Notes under the pieces: generated by a model
What the model was told of the DNA's origin: nothing
What the model saw: only the letters and a program-made list of their open reading frames with translations
Database searches by the model: none
Source: Prosthecobacter sp.
Lineage (GTDB): Bacteria > Verrucomicrobiota > Verrucomicrobiia > Verrucomicrobiales > Verrucomicrobiaceae
Direction: 5' to 3'
NCBI RefSeq assembly: GCF_029946185.1
Contig: NZ_JAQSEA010000167.1
Coordinates: forward strand, 1-33,349
DNA length: 33,349 nucleotides
Position numbers and translations under genes: made by a program
In this document: positions 30,226 through 33,349 of the stretch, in pieces
Numbering within the stretch: the stretch's first letter is position 1
How the letters are laid out: each line of letters starts with the position of its first letter

Positions 30226-30340
30226 GACGCGCCAAATACGCGCCGTGTTGAAAAGACAGGGCAGCGACTGCTCCAGCACACCTGGCTTACCCGCCAGGAA
30301 ATGCCCCCCCCTTCTTTAGAACTGCTTCCCGCGATGAATT

Positions 30341-30366
30341 GAGATCGACACCGCGATCTCAGATCG
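30341..30366 (+). promoter_or_regulatory. Overlapping inverted repeats upstream of the small lipoprotein gene
   Basis: GAGATCG (30341-30347) pairs with CGATCTC (30354-30360), while CGATCT (30354-30359) also pairs with AGATCG (30361-30366). The repeated half-site could be an operator, or alternative hairpins of a leader, about 48 bases before the lipoprotein ATG. A separate 6-bp hairpin, CCTGGC (30281-30286) with GCCAGG (30293-30298), lies upstream and may end the preceding operon. Confidence 0.35.
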
Positions 30367-30413
30367 ATTTTGGATACACGCGCGGGCACGCTGATCAGCG
30401 AAGAAGTGATGTT

Positions 30414-30605
30414 ATGAAATCACATCCTGTCCTTGAAGTCCTTGCTGTAGTCATATCGCTCACAGCCTCCGCCTGCATCTCCATTGATGATAATGACGAC
30501 AGGCCCGTCACCACCACCGTGCGTAGAGAGACTGTTGTACCTGAGACTCTAACCAGTCCCTCCGTGACGCAGACTACAGAAACGACAACGACCCGATCAC
30601 GCTAG
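30414..30605 (+). CDS. Small putative lipoprotein, function unknown
   Basis: A 63-aa protein from the ATG at 30414, chosen because GAAGAAG lies 7 bases upstream and because a signal sequence begins there (MKSHPVLEVLAVVISLTASA, then Cys21). The lipobox TASAC is not ideal at -3 (Ala rather than Leu). After the cysteine comes an acidic patch (ISIDDNDDRP) and a Thr/Val/Glu-rich, low-complexity tail (VTTTVRRETVVPE, TQTTETTTTRSR) that is probably unstructured. It is probably a monocistronic envelope protein, with no domain visible. Confidence 0.6.
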   Translation: MKSHPVLEVLAVVISLTASACISIDDNDDRPVTTTVRRETVVPETLTSPSVTQTTETTTTRSR

Positions 30606-30711
30606 TTTCCTGTCCGCTTGCAACTCCAAGCTGCGGTCAGAGTTTTAGCAGGCGATGAACATATTCCGTCCTTCAAAGAGGAATGTGTGACCATTCCCAT
30701 CTGTGTAAAAT

Positions 30712-30735
30712 AGCCCCGCTGTCTGCAGCGGGGCT
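30712..30735 (-). terminator. Intrinsic terminator of sucD
   Basis: A 10-bp perfect GC-rich stem, AGCCCCGCTG (30712-30721) with CAGCGGGGCT (30726-30735), and a 4-base loop, lying 24 bases past the sucD stop. Read on the minus strand the stem is followed by ATTTTA. On the plus strand there is no U-tract. The remainder of 30606-30759 shows no gene. Confidence 0.8.
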
Positions 30736-30759
30736 TGGCATAGCTCACTCAGCCTTGGC

Positions 30760-31668
30760 TTAGGCTTTGCCCCAGAGCTTCAGCAGCGTAACTGCCATGT
30801 CAGCGGGTGAATCGGAAACAGCGATGCCACACTCGGCAAGGATCTTCTTCTTCGCCGCAGCAGTGTCATCTGCACCACCGATAATGGCACCGGCATGACC
30901 CATGCGGCGTCCGGGAGGAGCGGTCGCTCCAGCGATGAAGGCAGCGATCGGCTTCTTGCAGTTGTCCTTGGCCCAGAGACCCGCTTCGACTTCGGCGTTA
31001 CCACCGATTTCGCCGATCATGATGATGGCTTCTGTCTCTGGATCGTCGTTGAACATTTTGAGCACGTCGAGGTGGTTGGTGCCGTTCACCGGATCCCCCC
31101 CAATGCCAACGCAGGTGCTCTGACCATACCCACGCGTCGTGAGCTGCCACACGGCTTCATATGTGAGCGTGCCGGAACGGCTGACGACGCCGACGTTGCC
31201 GCGCTTGTGAATGTACCCTGGAGCAATGCCGATACGGCAGCCGCCATGCGATTTGTCGCCGAAGCCGGGAGTCACGAGACCGGGGCAGTTCGGGCCAATG
31301 AGGCGTGTCTTGCTGCCTTTCATGGCGGCTTTGACCCGGATCATGTCATTGACTGGAATGCCTTCGGTGATGGCGACGACGAGGTCGAGCCCGGCGTCCA
31401 CGCCTTCAAGGATGGCGTCGGCAGCAAACGGAGGTGGCACGAAGATCACGCTCACGGTGGCTCCGGTTTCACGGGCGGCTTCAGAGACAGTGTTAAACAC
31501 CGGTACTTTTTTGCCGCTGTGTTCGAAAATCTGACCGCCTTTGCCCGGCGTCACGCCAGCCACTAGCTGTGTGCCGTAGTCGATGGAAGCCTTCGCGTGA
31601 CGTGAACCGAAATCTCCGGTGATACCTTGAACAAGAATGCGGGTGTCGGTTTCAACAAGAATGGCCAT
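30760..31668 (-). CDS. sucD: Succinate-CoA ligase (ADP/GDP-forming), alpha subunit
   Basis: The alpha subunit of the TCA-cycle enzyme that converts succinyl-CoA to succinate with formation of ATP or GTP. It binds CoA and carries the phosphohistidine. The 302-aa sequence is canonical: CoA-binding start [16 protein letters not shown], then [61 protein letters not shown] and [13 protein letters not shown] with the active-site His near 258. It is slightly longer than the E. coli protein (289). Unusually no sucC is adjacent: the next upstream gene is dgkA. A strong promoter (31716-31743) and a terminator (30712-30735) bracket the gene, so it is probably transcribed alone. Confidence 0.96.
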   Translation of the reverse strand: MAILVETDTRILVQGITGDFGSRHAKASIDYGTQLVAGVTPGKGGQIFEHSGKKVPVFNTVSEAARETGATVSVIFVPPPFAADAILEGVDAGLDLVVAITEGIPVNDMIRVKAAMKGSKTRLIGPNCPGLVTPGFGDKSHGGCRIGIAPGYIHKRGNVGVVSRSGTLTYEAVWQLTTRGYGQSTCVGIGGDPVNGTNHLDVLKMFNDDPETEAIIMIGEIGGNAEVEAGLWAKDNCKKPIAAFIAGATAPPGRRMGHAGAIIGGADDTAAAKKKILAECGIAVSDSPADMAVTLLKLWGKA

Positions 31669-31715
31669 CGGGTGTGATTCGGTAAAAGTTTGGGGGGGGA
31701 GCGTGAACGCGCCGC

Positions 31716-31743
31716 ATCATAGAAGTGTGCTTCGCTGCGTCAA
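31716..31743 (-). promoter_or_regulatory. Sigma70-type promoter of sucD
   Basis: On the minus strand TTGACG (31743-31738) and TATGAT (31721-31716) are separated by 16 bases, each one mismatch from consensus. The start point would be near 31709, giving a leader of about 40 bases that includes a run of eight C. The promoter begins within 20 bases of the dgkA stop codon, which argues that sucD is not simply a downstream member of that operon. Confidence 0.6.
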
Positions 31744-31761
31744 GGCGGCGGCGGAATATTC

Positions 31762-32130
31762 TCAAAGCAAGCGCCAGAGTTTCGGCAAAAAGACCACCAA
31801 TCCCACACCCAGTGCCGTCAGAGCGGCCATCAGCACCGCCGCAGCCGCAGTATCCTTCACCCTGCGAATGGGCTCCTCACGCTCCTTGCTCACGCGATCC
31901 GCCAGCACTTCGAGCGCTGTGTTCAGCAGTTCCGCCACCCATACCAGCCCCATGGCCAGCAGCACCACACACCACTCCCAGGCCGCCAGTTGCAGCCAGA
32001 GGCCAAGCCCGCCCACCAGCACGGTGGCGACGAGATGGACCTGCAGATTGCGCTGTGTTTTCAGCGCCCATGCCACTCCCGCCAGCGCAGGGCCAAAGCT
32101 GCGGAGCACCGATGCAAGCCAGCGCGTCAT
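31762..32130 (-). CDS. dgkA: Diacylglycerol/undecaprenol kinase family protein (DgkA type)
   Basis: A 122-aa integral membrane kinase, the same length as E. coli DgkA, which phosphorylates diacylglycerol or undecaprenol at the inner membrane. Three membrane segments are visible (about 32-50, 52-68 and 95-115). The catalytic signature AELLNTALEVLADRV (E67, N70, E73, D78) and the following KDTAAAAVLMAAL (K92, D93) are intact. The N-terminal amphipathic stretch MTRWLASVLRSFGPALAGVAWALK with RNLQVHL resembles undecaprenol-type enzymes. Its start is 14 bases after the stop of the upstream secreted protein gene, so the two are likely one operon. Which lipid is used cannot be told. Confidence 0.88.
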   Translation of the reverse strand: MTRWLASVLRSFGPALAGVAWALKTQRNLQVHLVATVLVGGLGLWLQLAAWEWCVVLLAMGLVWVAELLNTALEVLADRVSKEREEPIRRVKDTAAAAVLMAALTALGVGLVVFLPKLWRLL

Positions 32131-32144
32131 GAGAGGAGGGCCGG

Positions 32145-33233
32145 CTATTGCACACCGACGGTTTTTTCCGTCGGCTCCTCCGTGGGTTCAGAGACTGATT
32201 TAATCAGATCGCGGAACTCCCTAAGCCAATTCATGGCGTCTGGATGACTTGGGTAGGCCTGAATAACCTTCAGCATGTCAGCCAGCGCCACGACCGGAGT
32301 GACGTTGTTTTCCACGAGGTAGTTGTTCTTTTCCCACAGCATGCGCGGCCCGGTATCTTTGCTGTATTCAGCGTACTCAGTCTCGCTCATGATGGCTTTG
32401 CGCATGGCCACCTCGGCATTGATGCGGGCATCCCACTGCGCTGGCAGTTCCGTCGGTTTCTCCGCCAGGTAGTAGGGGAAAACGATGTTGGAGTAAATAC
32501 CCCTCACGCCCAGCGGCTGGTATTCCCATTCCTTACGCTTCAGGAAATCTTCCAGCGAGTAAGCCTTGGCAAACTCAGAAGTTGCCACGGACTGCCGCAG
32601 GGTGCCCAGAATGTCTCCCGCAGGCGCATTTCCTCCACCGCCGCCACCTCCGCCGCCACCTACGCCGCCGCCTCCGCCCTTGCGTCCACCTTTCGCATCC
32701 TTGTCCACCACTGCACCCGAGGCAGAGTGGGAGGTGGCTCCTTGAACGGCGGTAATCGCTTTCGCCAAAAACGCCTGCACAGATGCCACAATCGGAGCCA
32801 TTTTACTGGGTTCGTCGATCTCCTGCGCCTGAATCGTCAGCACGAGGTACTCAAGCTGCAGGGACAGTGCCCGCTTGAAATCTTCGTCCTTTAGGCGGAC
32901 CTCATTTCTAGTCCGCCAGTCCATGAAATCTGTCTGCTTCAGGTTTTTACGGTCGAAATGCTCCAGTTTGTAGCATTCCAGATACAGCGCCAGGGCAGCC
33001 GCCGGACTGGCCATTCCTTCACGAAACTTCGCCATGGCCACACCAAAGACGGAGCCCCTGCCCTTGCCAATCTGAGCCTCCACCTTCTCCAGCTCTTTGA
33101 GAATATGCTCCGTTTGAGCCGGAGTGAGAATCACCTTACTCTCGGGTTTCTCGGGTTCAGCAGCAGGAGTTTGTGCGCTGGCAGGATAGGCCAGCACCAC
33201 GGCCAGCAGAGGCAGGAGTTGAGTCAATTTCAT
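32145..33233 (-). CDS. Secreted protein of unknown function with Gly-rich linker
   Basis: The ATG at 33233 starts a 362-aa protein with a clear signal peptide (MKLTQLLPLLAVVLAYPASA, then QTPAAEP). The frame is open further to 33344, but the added residues would bury the signal. Residues 35-165 look helical (LTPAQTEHILKELEKVEAQI, LALYLECYKLEHFDRKNL, LSLQLEYLVLTIQAQEI). Residues about 181-201 form an almost pure Gly linker (KGGRKGGGGG then more Gly). Residues 205-345 are a second helical part with YPSHPDAMNWLREFRDLI. The acidic tail is TEEPTEKTVGVQ. I do not recognise a family; two periplasmic helical domains joined by a flexible linker is all I can support. It is transcribed ahead of dgkA. Confidence 0.82.
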   Translation of the reverse strand: MKLTQLLPLLAVVLAYPASAQTPAAEPEKPESKVILTPAQTEHILKELEKVEAQIGKGRGSVFGVAMAKFREGMASPAAALALYLECYKLEHFDRKNLKQTDFMDWRTRNEVRLKDEDFKRALSLQLEYLVLTIQAQEIDEPSKMAPIVASVQAFLAKAITAVQGATSHSASGAVVDKDAKGGRKGGGGGVGGGGGGGGGGNAPAGDILGTLRQSVATSEFAKAYSLEDFLKRKEWEYQPLGVRGIYSNIVFPYYLAEKPTELPAQWDARINAEVAMRKAIMSETEYAEYSKDTGPRMLWEKNNYLVENNVTPVVALADMLKVIQAYPSHPDAMNWLREFRDLIKSVSEPTEEPTEKTVGVQ

Positions 33234-33349
33234 GGTCGGAAAAATAAACACGGCAAAACGCGGGTGGATGCAGGAAAAATCTTTATCCGCGAAAATCTTT
33301 CCACTCAACGTTTCATCCCCACACAAACTTGGACTTGGATGCACAAAGT

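Noticed and set aside
31692-31699. Run of eight G in the sucD leader (and eight C at 30304-30311) as phase-variation tracts
   Set aside because: The runs are short, outside coding sequence, and nothing else suggests phase variation.
33341-33349. Possible fourth copy of the intergenic repeat at the right edge (GCACAAAGT)
   Set aside because: Only the first seven bases match before the window ends, which is too little to call.

Overview
The window looks like a chromosomal segment from a member of the Verrucomicrobiota (Prosthecobacter/Verrucomicrobium-like). The signs are two very large autotransporter-associated beta-strand-repeat (PATR) proteins that end in PEP-CTERM sorting tails, a DUF5722-type putative glycosidase, a moderately high G+C content and a Gram-negative envelope gene set. 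The placement is an inference from gene content; there is no rRNA or tRNA in the window. I see no phage, insertion sequence, CRISPR array or plasmid gene.

Layout, left to right. (1) 186-4637, minus strand: a two-gene RND efflux operon (lipoprotein adaptor, then inner-membrane pump) with a good sigma70-type promoter in front and two hairpins behind, but no outer-membrane channel gene. (2) 4743-6845, minus: a fused ADP-forming acyl-CoA synthetase. (3) 7139-7629, minus: two tiny cysteine-rich (zinc-ribbon-like) genes. The downstream one has a leader with competing hairpins over its ribosome binding site; the upstream one (51 aa) has a start codon that overlaps the start codon of the divergent DUF5722 gene. 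(4) 7628-11084, plus: DUF5722 glycosidase-like protein, AraC-family regulator, HAD-IIA phosphatase. (5) 11288-24763, plus: the two PATR/PEP-CTERM surface proteins (about 2886 and 1567 aa), which share a C-terminal module and contain large internal duplications. (6) 24822-25844, minus: a secreted di-haem cytochrome c peroxidase, divergent from (7) 25998-30605, plus: a beta-helix protein, an ABC-exporter-type membrane protein, two small membrane-anchored proteins and a small lipoprotein. (8) 30712-33233, minus: an isolated sucD with its own promoter and terminator, and a dgkA gene behind a Gly-rich secreted protein of unknown function.

The most unusual features are non-coding. A roughly 70-base element is present in three gap-free alignable copies (10032, 11189, 19977): one in front of each PATR gene and one in front of the HAD gene. 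A second is a possible RNA switch in front of the 72-aa zinc-ribbon gene. Few genes here have a recognisable Shine-Dalgarno sequence, so several starts were chosen from signal peptides and family alignment.
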